Positions 1 to 13,769 of a stretch of DNA of 64,000 bases are shown piece by piece; the stretch's first letter is position 1, and the number at the start of each line of letters is the position of its first letter. The position numbers were made by a program, and so were the translations under genes. The notes under the pieces are model-generated. The model had not been told where the DNA came from and did no database searches. It saw only the letters and a list, made by a program, of their open reading frames with translations. This DNA is from Cladocopium goreaui (Eukaryota; Sar; Dinophyceae; Suessiales; Symbiodiniaceae), in assembly GCA_947184155.2 (NCBI GenBank), contig CAMXCT020001496.1, positions 85,348-149,347 of the forward strand. Reading direction: 5' to 3'.

Positions 1-2400
1 GTCAAGGATAGACTTACCTCTACTCATCTAGTGGTCGAAAGACACTGTGATAGTGACAGTATCATTGCCCCTCACTGCGATTGTCCAGCTTCAGTGGAAC
101 AACGCTGATGATGGCTGTGATACTGAACGATCCATAACGATCCGACGATCCATCATTGATCGACGTCATGCAATCGGAAGTCTGCAATCTTGATTCACTA
201 GCAGTAGCTTAAAGTATTGCTTATGTATTGTTTATCTCAGAATTCTTTCAACATGTTTCAACATGTTTCAACATGTTTCAACATGTTTCAACATGTTTCA
301 ACATGTTTCAACATGTTTCAACATGTTTCAACGCGTTGATCGGCATTGATCGGCGTTGGCTGAATGGTGGTGCCAAGTGGCGGCAAAACCTGCAAGCACC
401 GCTGCCTGGGTGCCAACTGCATCAAAGTTGCCCTGCAGGGCTCAGGTCTCCCGATGTCTCCCGTGTCGATATTAAAAAGTGAACAGCTGAAAATCCCAAA
501 ATGTGATGATAAGGGATGTCATAAGAGTAACTATAAGATGTGAGAAGGGCTGCGCATGGGACATGAATGTGTTTGGGAAATTGCAGCACTTTCATGCACT
601 TTCTGTCAGTTCATTATACGAAGTTGAAAATATAAAGAAGGTCTCCCACATCCATTTGTTTGCAACTCTCTGAGATGCATTTGCATGGACGCCCAACCCT
701 CGCCTTGTGCAAAGCTAATTCTTTTCCTTTGAGTTCCGTGGCATTTTTTCTGATGGTGCTCGTCAGCAGTAGCTTGTCCGCCGCGAGCATGACCTGTTTT
801 GCACTATTTTGCCATTTTTGGGGATGTGGGGGTGGCAGGATACAGCAGGTCTACAGCAGGTCTACATCGGTCTACTAAATCCAGAATCTGCAATGGCAAT
901 CCTACTTCCATTTGATGATTCCAATGGGCCATAAAGGATGGGCTGCTTGGGTCTGTTTGAGGTTCCCATAGGTTCCCCAATGACCACCAAACGCCTGCAG
1001 CAGAAAGCCAAGGCTTTTTTGCCAAGGCTCCTTTTTCTGACTGAGCCACAAACGCCCGCAGCATGTATTCGTGTCAGAAAAAAAACAACTTGGTCAACAC
1101 ACTGCAAAATCTGTAAATGTCTGTCATCCGGGTCAACCTTTCCAGGGAAAGCTTAGCGGCCGCCTCACGTAAACTCAGTCCAACTGACAAGGACTGAAGG
1201 AAGAGGGCAAATTGATCGACGCCTGCATTGAGTGCCGTAGATGGACTTGGACCAAAAGTTACTTGTTCAATCAAGTGAGACTTTCGACAACAGAAGACTC
1301 AAGACCTTTCGGGAACGAGTTTGAGGGATCTGCTAAGGCCTCTATTCATTCAGTTGTTGTTCGCAATTTGATACACGTAGCGGAGCGATGCGGAGCGGTG
1401 AAGTCTTGAACGGCTTCAGCTTGGGGCTCGGACTAAGCTCACCGAGGCCGGTGGTGTCATGTCTCGCAAAGGCCTTCTCACGATCGACAGCGCGTTTGGA
1501 AAAACAACAACCATTGAAACAGTATGACTGATGTATGACTGATGTAGCTGGGGAGTTGTCCAAAAGCTCCTTCACTGGGACGACAAGTGATGACCACCAA
1601 TGGATATCACCAGAAACACAAATCGTTTATCAAACGTTATATGTGAAAATGTCCTCAAAACATGTCGCACCCCTTCGTGTTTAATCAATCTGAAACATGG
1701 GGCTTGACGACACGCGTTGCAGCTTCACCACTAAACCTTCTCAAGGCAAGCTTGGTTTGGAAAAATGCAACTATCTAAAGGGATGGTTTCCAAGACTATC
1801 CGACACTATCCAGAAATTGAGTTTAATTTGAAGCCAAGGGAGGACAAAAGCTGAGGGGTAAAGGGAGGAGGGAGGTGTGGTGAAAGAGCGGTGTAGGAAT
1901 TGGGTGATACGAAGTGATACAAAGTGACGAAGTGTAAAGTAAGTCTGATGATGTGGCGACGATGTCCCAGGGGGGGCACAGCAAAGGCGGGACGGGGAGG
2001 TAGTTACTGAATGTTACTGGGAACTTTCACGTGAGCGATTCCAGCCCCTGCCAATACCTTGCTAAAGCAAGAGGGACTTCAGCTAGCTTAGCAGAAGCTA
2101 GCTTTCGTGATCAGACAATTCACAATTCTTAGGTTTTGGATGGTTTTGGAGGGGTAGAGTATATTCCAAAAAAAAACTGGGTTTAGACCGGGGGATTCTG
2201 CGGGTTGGATTGCCCAGCGAATGTCCATTGAGGCCCTGCTGTCGTTGTGACACCGGAATTTCGTCAATATTAATCCTAGTCATCGACAACCTCCTTCTCT
2301 GCCCCCGAAATTCCGATGTCGTCATCAACACAAACCCTCAACACATCTCAACACAAGATGGCCATTGTCATCCTTTGCACAGACTCTACTCCTGTTTCTC
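1..2400. other. No supported gene
   Basis: Apart from the decameric repeat at 246-332 I see nothing codable here. Open frames on both strands are short, have no recognisable motif and no convincing AG-G / GC or GT exon borders. This is probably the region downstream of the minus-strand PPR gene. Confidence 0.5.
246..332. repeat. Decameric tandem repeat TTTCAACATG
   Basis: About eight and a half near-perfect copies of TTTCAACATG. The inner CAACATGTTTCAACATGTT phase is close to palindromic. A translated frame through it only repeats FNMFQHVSTC and is not coding. Confidence 0.95.
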
Positions 2401-2419
2401 GGATTGGCCAAAGCTTGCA

Positions 2420-5400
2420 GCCACTCACCCGGTGCATCCACGCAGGTCTTTTCCGCAACACGGTGTAAAGAGCGTCTTGAAGATGACCCAGAAGCTGTGA
2501 AGAGTGCTGAAACTGGAGACCTTCTTCACATGCATTGAAGGCAGTGCTGTACATCAAAATATTGCCTTGCCAGGATGGGTCAGAGAATGTCACAAAATTC
2601 CAACAATCGAAGTCCAACCCCCTAAGTTCTCAAAAGCTCTCCAGTTCGACCTGTTTTGACCTCTGTTCCCTGGCCCTGTTTTTGTTGTTATGTCAGCCAA
2701 TCTGACACATCCCGGCACCGTCCTTGTAGCGAGCTTTCCTTGAAGTCTGCGTAGAGCTGAAGCGCCTGACAGGGTGGCATCCCAAACATTCATCTGGGCA
2801 ATGAGGAAAAGCACCTGCATTAGAGTTTCCGTAAGCTTCCCAATAACAATTTGATTGACTTTGACAAGTAGACTCCCTTCAAAAAGAATGTCAGAATTGG
2901 TACTGGATTCTTTCTCATCTTGGAACTTACAGCTAGTAGCAGTCCTCTTAAACTATTGGCAATGCTGTCGCTCCCAATGGTAATGTGTCATGACATCATG
3001 GCAGTATTGCGCCTTCTGCCATTGGTGTTGAGACTCACATGCTCTGACCACAGCCTCACTTGCTCGCGAAAATGGTTCAGCCAACAAGGCATCTTTGTGA
3101 CCCATTTCAATGGATTGGGGGCCAGGGTCCCGAGCCCAAAAACCTCCCAAAATCCTCGCCCGAAAATGGATGCTGTTGACTACCTGGGAGCATAGTGGGC
3201 AATGGAATTGCATCTGATCATCATAGAATGTAGCTCGGCCATGAAATACAACGCCCATTGCCAACGTCCTCCCTTCTCGCATGCACTTATAGTGGATGTG
3301 TATGTGATCCGATTGCCTGCAAGTCTTTTGTCCAGCAGGTCGTTCAACAACAACAAAGCCCATTGCCATTGTTCACCCTTCTCGCAAGAACTGATTGCTG
3401 CACTGTATGTAATGACATTGGCCTCAATCTCTCTCCTCAGTCTGACACGCTTCCTAGAACCACACAGAGAAAGAGGACAAAAAAGAACATGTTCAAATGT
3501 TCAAACTTAATTCTGATGAACTGATCATCGTTCATCTTTCACTCTAAGCTCCATCACAGTGTCTCCTCCAGAGCCCAAATCAGTCCAAGAGCTCTTTGCC
3601 ACTGCCCAGCTTTTTCACAGCCACTGATGGCACTGTTGTAGGTGATGATGCTGGAGGTCCTCAGCTCCACTCCACACTGAGCATCCAAGAGTATCCAAGA
3701 GTGTTTCCAAAGCTACAAAGATTACACGAGCCTAGATGTCACTGGATGTCACTAGATGTCACAAGATTCTAGATATCCAGATGTTGTCTTCACTTCATAT
3801 TCCAGAAGGTGGATATCTGACATCAGTTTAGCATTTTTTAAAACATATTAAATCCCGCAAAGAACGCACCACAGGCCAGGCACCTGTTTTTTACTGTGTC
3901 CATCAACAGTTGGATTGCTCTTTGCCACTCTCTGCATCGTCCGCAGGCACTGATAGCTGCACTGCAAGTCACATCATTTCCCTGCATTTTTTTGTCTTGA
4001 AGATCCCTCAAAAGTTCAATGGCCCATTCCCATTCCTCACAGGCGCTGATCGCAGAATTGTAGCTGATCAAATCAGAGGACTCATTGGACTCGTTGGACC
4101 AAAGAATGTACAAAGCTCGCTGCCACTGGCCTCCCTTTTGGCAGCCACTTAACACAGCATTGAAGCTAATGAGGCTGGCTGACAGGCCATCCAGGTCCTC
4201 ACAGGCGGCTTACATCAAATATTTAGTCACTGGACCGAAATTCCTGAGTGTGTTAAACTGTGTTAAACTGTGTTGTGTGTGTTTTTCTTGTTTGCGTAAT
4301 ATCTCACTTGACCCTTTCAACCCTCGCAGCTTCCCGACTTGACCCTGGCAGTTTCCTGACTGGATTTCTACCCTGGATATTCATATTGGATATTCATAGA
4401 TACGCTTAGATAATCATATAATATATTATAATATCATATAGATCCTCAGGATTGCTCATGCATATAAATACTCATAGATGCTCATATGTGCTAGGGTCAA
4501 AACATATAAACGTGCTATATGGTTTATGGATGTTTATGGATGTTTATGGTCATCCATATTGGGAATCCTTTCCCCATGGGGTTTTTTTTAATCCCCATGG
4601 ATTGATGACGATGACCATCCTGGGCTCCTTCAACAGTTGAAGAGCAATCTCCCAGCTTTCGGCAACAGCCGTGATCGCGGCATTGCCTGAGGATAGCCAG
4701 TTGGTACAGGGACTGACAGGGTATCTCGGGCGCGTAAAATGGATACAATATGATACAATGACCTGTTCAATGTGTTTTGTATAGGATGTTCTGCTTCGCG
4801 ATTCCAACGGATCATTAAGTTGCCCTCCGGAATTGCTTCAGGATGACTAGACACAATGCAGGATGTTTGATTGCATTGGTGTTTGATGGTCTTGCATCAC
4901 GGTAGGGAATACAGGGACTACACGGTTCAGTCACGTTCTAGCGTGTCATGTGTTTCATAGTCATACTTTCAAACAAGTCTGAGGGATACTGGTGCTGCGA
5001 CTATGGTGCAAAAAAATGCAAATCCGCTTGAATCAGCATCTGCCAGCAAAGCAGCCCAATGACAAGAATGAATTTCTGCATACTCTGTACAACATGTACA
5101 GATTGGGAATTGGCTGGAATTGGCATGCAGCAGGGATTTTGTAGTAGTGGAAGGACCCGCATTAGTCTTGTGGACAGTCCCAAGCTGAATCAACATGCAT
5201 CACCCATCAGATTGCCCCGGTTGCCCCTGTATTGCTTTGTCTAGGCGCTCGTAATGATGTCTGCCTTCATCTGATGCTTCACTGCGTCCAAGGAATGCAA
5301 AGCAAGATGCCAGGCACCATCGGCTCCGTTCGCCATCAATGAGTTGTAGCAGATCAGATTGCCCTCTACATGAACTGCGCGCATATGTTGCAGATATTGC

Positions 5401-8400
5401 AAGCGAAGCTCCCAAATCTCTGAAAACGACCCGGAAGAGATGGCCGAACTGTAGGTGATCACCTGAATGGCAGTTGGCTTTGTTCCCACATACAAAACAA
5501 CCAAATCACAAATGCTCGTTGGATGAAGGACTGGTGCTGGGTTCACAGAAATAGCATGTGCTAGGCAATTATATTGACTCTTTGACAGAATGACCATGAA
5601 ACAAAGATTCAATTTCGTAGCTGTGATGGATGTAAGATGTTCATCCAGAACGTCATTTCTGATTTCAGTCAAAATCCTCTCAATTCACATTTCCAGCAAG
5701 CCTTTGAACCATAGACCCAGCTGCTTAGCCACCAAGGGACACTTCCCTGGAGCTGGATCCATTTCAGTTCCACCATCAGCTCGGCCGCCTGTCAGCTGGT
5801 AAACTTCAACATGGCTCCACCTTTGGTGAATGCTTTTTTTGCCAATGCCCCTTGCACAAAAACATGAACATGATTGAAAGTATATATGATATATTATATA
5901 TAATGATCATATATACGTATAATATATATGGCCTATGGCCCACTTTGAAATGATTGGCGGCATTCGTGATCTGACATAGATGGTCCAAATCCAATCAGCC
6001 AGTCCTCTCTCACTACTCTCTGCAACCCTCATGGTCCTGCTTCAATTACATCCCACAGCTTTCGCACTGACACCATCTGACCCAAACCGCAGCACATAGC
6101 ATGAACCCAAATGCCTTCTGCCAGTCTGATGACTCAATTGCTGTGTTGTAAGTAATCAGATCCACTTTTTCCAGTTGGAACAGCTGCAAAATGCGCATCC
6201 ATGGCATGTCGCAGGTGGCAGCATTTCGCGGTCCAGAAGATCCTGTAGCGGTGCAGTGGGGAGATCTTCGGGTTGCTCAGAAAAAGCTGGTGCTTCGGCT
6301 ATCAGTGTCTAATCAGTTGGAAGTGGAACAGCAGGCAGACCAACTGCAGAGCACAGGAGAAAAACTTTGCTCAGGGACGTTTCCCTCCATCACTTTGGGA
6401 TGGATTATCGCATATGGACACCAGCAGGCAATTTTCGGACTTGTCGGGTCACGATTGAAGGACCAGAGGATAGCCCAGCTTCATCCAGCAAGCTGGACTG
6501 CGCCATACCTAATACCCTCAAAGCAGCATAACTACACTACACAACGCATACAATATATATATATACATATATATATATATACTATTATTGATATATACTA
6601 TTATTGATATATATATATATGTATATTATATCATATATATAATACAATATAATATAATATAATATAATATAATATAGTATAATATAGTATAATATAATAT
6701 AATATAATATAATAGAATATAATATGATATGATATGATATGATATAATATAATATATATATATTATATTATATTATATAATTAATTAATGATGTCAGTTT
6801 AGAGAGAGAGAGATACTGTGGATGGAAGAAATACTGCACCAGTTGGTAGATGTTTTATTCCCTTCCAATCCCATTATTTATCTTGATTCATAGTTACCTA
6901 ATAGTTTCCAACTGGTGCAGGATTGCTTCCATCCACAGTAGGGAGAGAGCGTCTGTGTACTGTAGATCATAGATGCTGCTGTAGCATAGAACATATAAAA
7001 GTCTTTCATACAGGCGGTCTATACTGACCTGTCTACATACATCTAAGCACAAGACAAACCGATGAACCACAAAACACAGCAAACTCAGCGACTACCATAT
7101 GTTTATCGCTTCTGAACAAACCTGAATGAGTCTTCCATTACTAGGAATGTGCAGGACTATTGATGACTGTTGATACATAATAATAATGATACCTGCGTTT
7201 CCTCAATATCATCTTGGGGCTGTAAAGGCTGCAAATCTTCAAAATCCCCCCGGTTTTTTCGGAAATCTGCACCTGGGCATCCCAGATCTCTCATGAGTTT
7301 CAAGCAGTTCAGGGCTTGGGGCCATCTCTGGGTTGCAATCACTGAAGTGAAACTGCTGAGATCCCCCTGGACGCTCCAAACAGCCAGCTGTGACAACATC
7401 TTTGAAGCCATGGACCAGGACTTCATGCCGCTGATGGCGGTGTTGAAACTGATAACATCACAGTGAAGATCTTGATTCCTTCCAGGGAGCGCTTTCTGAT
7501 CACTTGGGGAATGTCTGAACATGAGCATACGAAAGTTCGGGAGCATGCCACGTGTGCCATGGTCACGTTATGTCACGTTACATGTACACGAAGATATTCA
7601 TTCCACCAGTGGTGATGAATTAGAACGAGTACATTAACACTATATCTGAACCACTATATCTGAACCCTTTTTTAGTAGGGAGACGACCATCCGTGACCAT
7701 CCCCTTCTGGAAATTGATGCGTCCCCTGCTCCTTCCAGTGGCCAAAACAGCACAGGCCGCTTCCCATCTCTGGGATTTGGTACATGCGTTGATCAATGTG
7801 TTGCAAGTCACAAGGTTGCCTTGGACAGCAAGAGATAAGTTGTGTGGGAAACCCCGTGCCACAAACCTACCCTTTAAGGGGATGGTTGCAATCCCATTTC
7901 TGGTGACTTTGGGAATGTTGTATCATTGGGTTTGCCACATGTATTTGTGATTTTGTGTTCACTGGAGGTGTACTTCGCACATGATCTAAAATGAAGATGT
8001 GATATAAATGCAGCTGCATATATGCAGTGTAATTGAAGATATGTAACCCCAGCGCCAGGCTAATCCTGGCAATTATGACACAGAATTTACAACGTGCTTG
8101 TCACAGCACAACTCGAACCGTCGAATTGTTTTTGCAGCAATTTCACACGGGGCACTAGATTTATGGTGAAATATGGTGAAATATACCCAATTCAACACAA
8201 ATCATGTTCCGAAATTTGGTTATACCCAATTACACATTTCAAAAACAGCATGTTTCACCATGTTTCACCATATTTCACCATATTTCATCATATTTCATCA
8301 TATTTTATGACATTTCATCATGCAAGCCTTAAAGCAACATCAAACATCCGCAGCGCAGCTGTGTCACCTCGAAGATCATCGAGTTCCCTCACCAGCTGCA

Positions 8401-9945
8401 AGGCTTGGTGCCAGCGGCTCGAGCGACTGCATGCGCCCAGGGCTGCATTGTAGGTGATCACATCCTACGGCAATCATCATAACTCCATAACTCTATTGTA
8501 TTCTACTATATATATATATACGTGTGTGATCGTGTGTGTGTGTGTTATTATATCATGTTGTAATATATTATATATGTATATTATATTGTAATTATAATGT
8601 ATATTTAATATTCTATATTATTTTATAGATATACATGTGACATGTGTGATCATTTGTGTGAAGTTTTACAAACACATGCGGCACATGCCCTCAGGTGGTT
8701 CGACTTTGAAGTGGCACTCAATGAAAACATCAAATGTGGGTGGCCTTCGTTTCAAATAATTCAGAAACAACCTTTACATTTACATCAAGTATTCAAAGCT
8801 TGTCCTGGACTTAATACATTTAATACCCTAACTTGTTGCTGGTGACTTTGGACCACTGCCACAGCATGCCACAGCAATATAAGTGAAGAAACTTACTGGG
8901 AACGTGCCAATGGTATTCTACAATGGGCATGCCATACAATAGAAGTGAGAAGCCACAAGTCTGTTTGAATTTGAACAGGAATTAGAATTGGAAGGTATCA
9001 GCGCAACTTCCGGGAAATAGGCAGCACTCTGTACACTTATGGACTATGGATCAGAGTTGGATGAAAAGCATGCTCATGGAAAATCTCGTGGGACTGCTGC
9101 ATGTATCATCATGTATCAACATGTGCAGTCCTTCTCATCCAAAAAGTTCAGCAAGTGTAGAGCATCTTGCCATTTAACCGCAGAGGAGCATGCGCTGATG
9201 ACTGAGGTGAACGTAACAAGGTTTCCTTGCATATTTTTGCTCGAGAAGTCTGCAAACAACCAAAGAGCTTTCTGCCATTCTGCAACACCCTGACATGCTG
9301 ATAGGGCTGCAGTGAAAGCGAGAACATCTGGTTGTCCGCGGGACAGTTGAAGATCTAGCAGCAAGCGCACGGCACGTTGCCACTGCTGCGCCTTCTTGCA
9401 GGAGTTGATGGCTACATTGTACTTGAAAGTCTGTGGTGAACAGCAAAGATCATCCAATGCATCTTGCCAACCATATTTCTGTGGCATCCAGGCAATGCCG
9501 AGGCAACCTCTTCAGGGAAGCCATGATAGGAGTCCGGACCTCCGCCTCCCTAACTTCGGAGATCCAGGACAGAATGACAAGGCCGGTTCTGGGCAGGACT
9601 TGAGCAAAAGCGCTGAGATGTCGCGTCAAGTCTCACACCTTCCACCCAACCATGGCACTCATCGCGGCACTGAAATATGTGGAAAAAAATCCTGTCAATG
9701 GCCAAAGTGCTAACTACATTTACTTACGTTGCTCTTTTTCGGATTTGCAGGCTAAGCCTCTAAGCCCATCCACTTATCTGACAGTACTTCAATCCTTTGG
9801 ATACTTCTAGAATAGACTTGTCTGCCCTGCCTCGATACAATGCAACCTGCAGTGCTTGCTCCGGCGCAACGTGCCGCGCCTGCACCCAATTGCCCTTGGC
9901 ACGTGGACGTCGGAGAAGTGCTCCGCGAGCTCGTGCCAAGACCAC
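2420..9945 (-). CDS. Pentatricopeptide repeat (PPR) protein, multi-exon
   Basis: At least twelve minus-strand exons carry PPR motifs of the type ITYNSAISGCEKAGQWQRAL. Approximate exons, in transcription order: 9460-9137 (three motifs, YNVAINSCKKAQQWQRAV), 8464-8339 (DVITYNAALGACSRSSRWHQ), 7830-7700 (LVTCNTLINACTKSQRW), 7470-7200, 6195-6080 (DLITYNTAIESSDWQKAF), 5462-5232, 4690-4615, 4205-3885 (NAVLSGCQKGGQWQRALYIL), 3690-3588, 3422-3184 (two motifs, ITYTSTISACEKGGRWQWAL), 3100-2955 and, weaker, 2815-2700 and 2585-2420. An upstream exon 9945-9847 (arginine/alanine-rich) may be N-terminal. PPR proteins bind RNA in organelles and act in processing, editing or translation; no catalytic domain was seen. 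Several borders show AG-G acceptors. Start, stop and some joins are unresolved, and more than one gene is possible. Confidence 0.88.
6545..6780. repeat. AT-rich microsatellite block, (TA)n and (AATAT)n
   Basis: A run of TA dinucleotides passes into about twenty AATAT pentamers with scattered point changes (AATAG, GATATGATAT). It lies inside the PPR locus between coding exons, so it is intronic. Confidence 0.95.
8163..8330. repeat. Degenerate decamer repeat (TTTCACCATA / TTTCATCATA)
   Basis: Two clusters of TTTCACCATR-type decamers (8163-8185 on the opposite strand, 8247-8330) directly downstream of the PPR exon that ends at 8339. Similar in length and composition to the TTTCAACATG array at 246-332. 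Confidence 0.85.
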
Positions 9946-12900
9946 CTGTGAAAATTAATGTCAACCCTGGGTTAAGAAAGCCGTTTTAATTGGGGAGGGT
10001 AGCAAAAAAAAATGTATCCTATCATATCATCACTATTTGGAGGGTACCTCCATCATCATCACAATTAAAAACCAAAATGACCATGGTTTGTGATTGCCAG
10101 CTGGCCCAAGGCAGTTTTGAAAGCGACAAACAGCATCAAAAAGAAAGGTCAGCTGAACAAAAATGGGTATGTCTGAGAGAAGGGTGCTTCCCTACTATGT
10201 AATTGGCTTTATGCTGAGTACCTCACCCTATGTTTTGCACTGAACAAGCATCTTCCGAGTGCACATACACACCCTTCAAACAAGCGCCTGCACGTCCTCG
10301 TTCATATCCACTGCGGTGCCTCAGCGTGGAGATTGCATGGGACGCCATGTCTGATTTATATGTCATATCATGTAATGTCAGATTTGGGTAGGCTCTGCAA
10401 ATTATATCAATCTGGTAGGCCCTGGTAGGCATTGCAGCTCCGCATTTGAAGCCCGAGAGATCCCGAGAGTATACGAATAGATTTGTTGCTACCAAGGCAG
10501 CCGGCGCGCACGACTGGAGCTTGGAGCAGCCTTGGCTGGCCGGAATTCGGCAGATTGATCAATCTTGATCATTACTAAAACGGGTCTTAAACCTGTCCGG
10601 CGCAACAGGGTAAAACGTTGATATATGTTTAATATTCTTTATATACTGCTAAGATCTGCTAAGCGAGTTTGTCCGCTTGAAAAACTGAAGATAAGTGAAG
10701 ACAAGTTGTGGAGTGCGCGCAACTGAACATGGGTGCATATCACATGACAGTGAGAACGTGTAATCATGCGCATAACTTGTAGGCATAGTGCGATCGACAA
10801 GACAACGTGCAGCAGAAAGGGTCACAGCAGAAACACAAGACTTGCAACGGCCACTAATTCGTTCACCCAATGTAAGTGCATTGCTTGTCCATCAGATACT
10901 ATGATATAGATTGTGCAAATATTCTGAGCAATAAAATGTATATATATATATATGTATGTATAAGTAAAGATATATCAGACAGTAAAGTGTTCATACATAT
11001 ACAATACATACTGTTGAATGCCGATCATCAAAATTCAAACGTATAGCACTATCACTGCAGCCAACACGGGGAATCGGAATCTCACTTGCTTCCAACACCC
11101 AAATCACCATGTTTCGAAGCTGGACAATCGACTGGGAGCAGAATTCCTCACCGCCAAGTTACACTCTCGGTTTCAAGAATCTTGTTGGCAGGCCGCCAAT
11201 TGGATGCTGAGAAGCCACCAACTGGCACACACAGAGAATGCGTAAAAAGCAGGATGTAGCTTTGTTCTGAGGGTCGATATTGCCACGAAGTCACCTCGAT
11301 ACTATCCAATACGTGTCCAATCCAGCAGTGACAACATGAGGGTGAGATGTGAGAACATGACATTTTTTTCTCACTCATTCTTGGTGGCTTTGTCTGAAGA
11401 TCAGAAACATTCAGAAACTCTAAGCTCTCATGGGGCGCTTTTTGGGGAACCATGGAACCATCACACCTCGCCGTAAAACCAGGAAGCCTGGTTTTAGCCC
11501 TGCCTGGGGGTGGAGGTCTCGGCATGCCGCGCTGAGGCCGGGCAATCGCAGTGGCATTGTGGAATCACTCTACAGCACTGGAGCACTGAACACTGATGAA
11601 AAAATATGAAACAATAAGGTGAACATCGGAGATCTCAGGCTCCGATTTTACCAGTTTCTAGTCATTGTTTGGAGTGTGGTAGCTCTTGGCAGCTATTGGT
11701 AGCCATTTTTTTGTAGCAATTGGTACCTATTGCTAGGTATTGGAGCCAGCAAGACATTAGGAAATATACGAGACGATTGGAAACATTGGAAAAAATTGAA
11801 ACAGTAGAAAGGATGCATTGAATGAGAAAGCATGAGAAAGGCATGGGAAGACATGAAACCTCTAAGAATATGAGCAAGTCAAGAGCGTTTACACCACACA
11901 AAAACCATGGAAACCAACACAAACAATTGAGTGCATGTGACACAGCCAGAAACAAATGTGCTGGACCTCATACAAACCACATCAAACCACGCCAAACATG
12001 TTTGTGGTCTATGAGGCAATTGGCTAGGATCGGTGAAGCGTCAAGGTTTTCCCACCAAGCAAGAACTCAAACCTCAACGACCTTGATTGAAGCTTGACAG
12101 AGCTGATTTAATTGGGAAACTTGGGCACAAGAAAATCAAGAAACGCACAACCGTGTCGCTCTGATTTAAGCAGAATGCCATCCGCCAGTACTATTTGATT
12201 GTATCAATGTCAAGTGTGCCATGGTCAAAACATGGTACATGAGTTGTGGTCATCCATCTCATATTGGGAATCCTAATAATCTGTATATGAATCCTTATTA
12301 TTTGCTTGATGGTCAAACCCTTTTTTGGGAGAACAACCCGTTTTTTTGACCATGGCACAAATGATGTCAAATGGGCAGGGCAACAATGCTGGAACCTTTG
12401 TGTGGAACAGCAAAAAAAAGCTGGTAAATGGATGTTCATCTCTGTAAAACCGGTCCCGAAATAAGCTTGCCTTGGGAGGAACTGGCTTTGGCCCAAGCTC
12501 CGGGATGTCCCCCCTGCCGCTGTGCAGCGGTGGCTGAACAGAAGTGTCAACATGTCATGCCAAGATGCCTCAAAAAATATCTGAAGACAAGCAACGCATA
12601 GGCAAAGCATGTATTGAACTCAAAAATATACAACTACTACGTAGTCAAACGCTGCTCATATCGTTCAAAACAGATAAATTTACAGCATTAATTGGCATCA
12701 TGATGAGATACGTGCACACCCATGTGCCTTGTGTAAAACTGGTGACCCCAAAAAAGATCATCAAAAGTGGCCGTATTCTCCAAAGGTCAAAGGTGAAAAT
12801 GATCAGATGAACGAAATCTATGTGACCATTTGGAGGTTTCCTAAAATGGTGGTACCCTTACATCATCCATTTTCATAGGATTTTCCACTATAAACCATGC

Positions 12901-13760
12901 ATTTTGGGGTAACCTCATTAGGCAACCCCTAGGAATCCCAATCCCTGAGATCATCACACCAGGGCCTCGCTGGAGGTGGCTCAGGCGCCTCTTCCGTGCT
13001 GGAAATCATGGAAAATCCAGATGATTTTCCCATTCAAACCCGCCATTTACAGATGGGGCCGATAGGGGATTTTCATGGGATTTTCCATTGCCACGTTTGC
13101 CACGTTTGATTACAAAAGGGTATGTCAATGTATGCTTCCTTCTTGTTAACAGAGCATTCAGCATGAGTTGTTGTTTTTGAGTGCTTTGAGATGCTTTGAG
13201 CTCCTGCCCTGGTGACGGATTGTGCCACGCCTCGGGCCAAAGCCCTTTCCGTATGGCCTGACAGTGGAAGCCAGGAGCAGCCAAAATGAGGAGCACGACT
13301 TTGGGGAAGAGCATTTCAGACCTTGGAATGATTTTATCATCCAATATTGCCAATAACTATCAAGGATTGTTGAATAAGGTTTGCTGTGACTTAACATTCC
13401 CAAGAAAATGTTCAGCTTTTTGGGTCTAGCTTGAAATTCGCTGTGGGTAGAGATTGTGATGTGCTTGCTACAGCAGGACCTTCAGGTAAGTCTGATCCAA
13501 ACTTGCAAATAAATGTCTTAAGGATTCTTAAGCATGCGGCTTTACAGCACTGCAGCACTGGCCCACTTTTTCCACGGTATCCCAATAGTCTCATACTTCA
13601 CTGTTATCAAGTAATATCATCTCATACCTAAATGTACCCAATATGTCTTGAGAGATCTTGAGACGATTGTGAATCGATCTTCATCCTTCTGACCAATTTA
13701 TTGATTTTCAAAAATCTCCAGCAAACCTTTTGCGATTTTAGATGATTTTCATTGATTTTA
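9946..13760. other. 3.8-kb stretch without a firm gene
   Basis: No recognisable domain. The best coding-like piece is on the minus strand near 13,320-13,170, where a frame reads MLFPKVVLLILAAPGFHCQA, which looks like a signal peptide, but it has no supporting neighbour exon. The rest is AT-rich with short TA runs (10,935-10,955) and copies of a GGGAATCCTTTCC/CCATGG-like element (12,240-12,300, 12,830-13,090). Confidence 0.4.
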
Positions 13761-13769
13761 GATGTTTGG

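Noticed and set aside
246-332. CRISPR-like repeat array
   Set aside because: Direct tandem decamers without spacers, in a eukaryotic setting.
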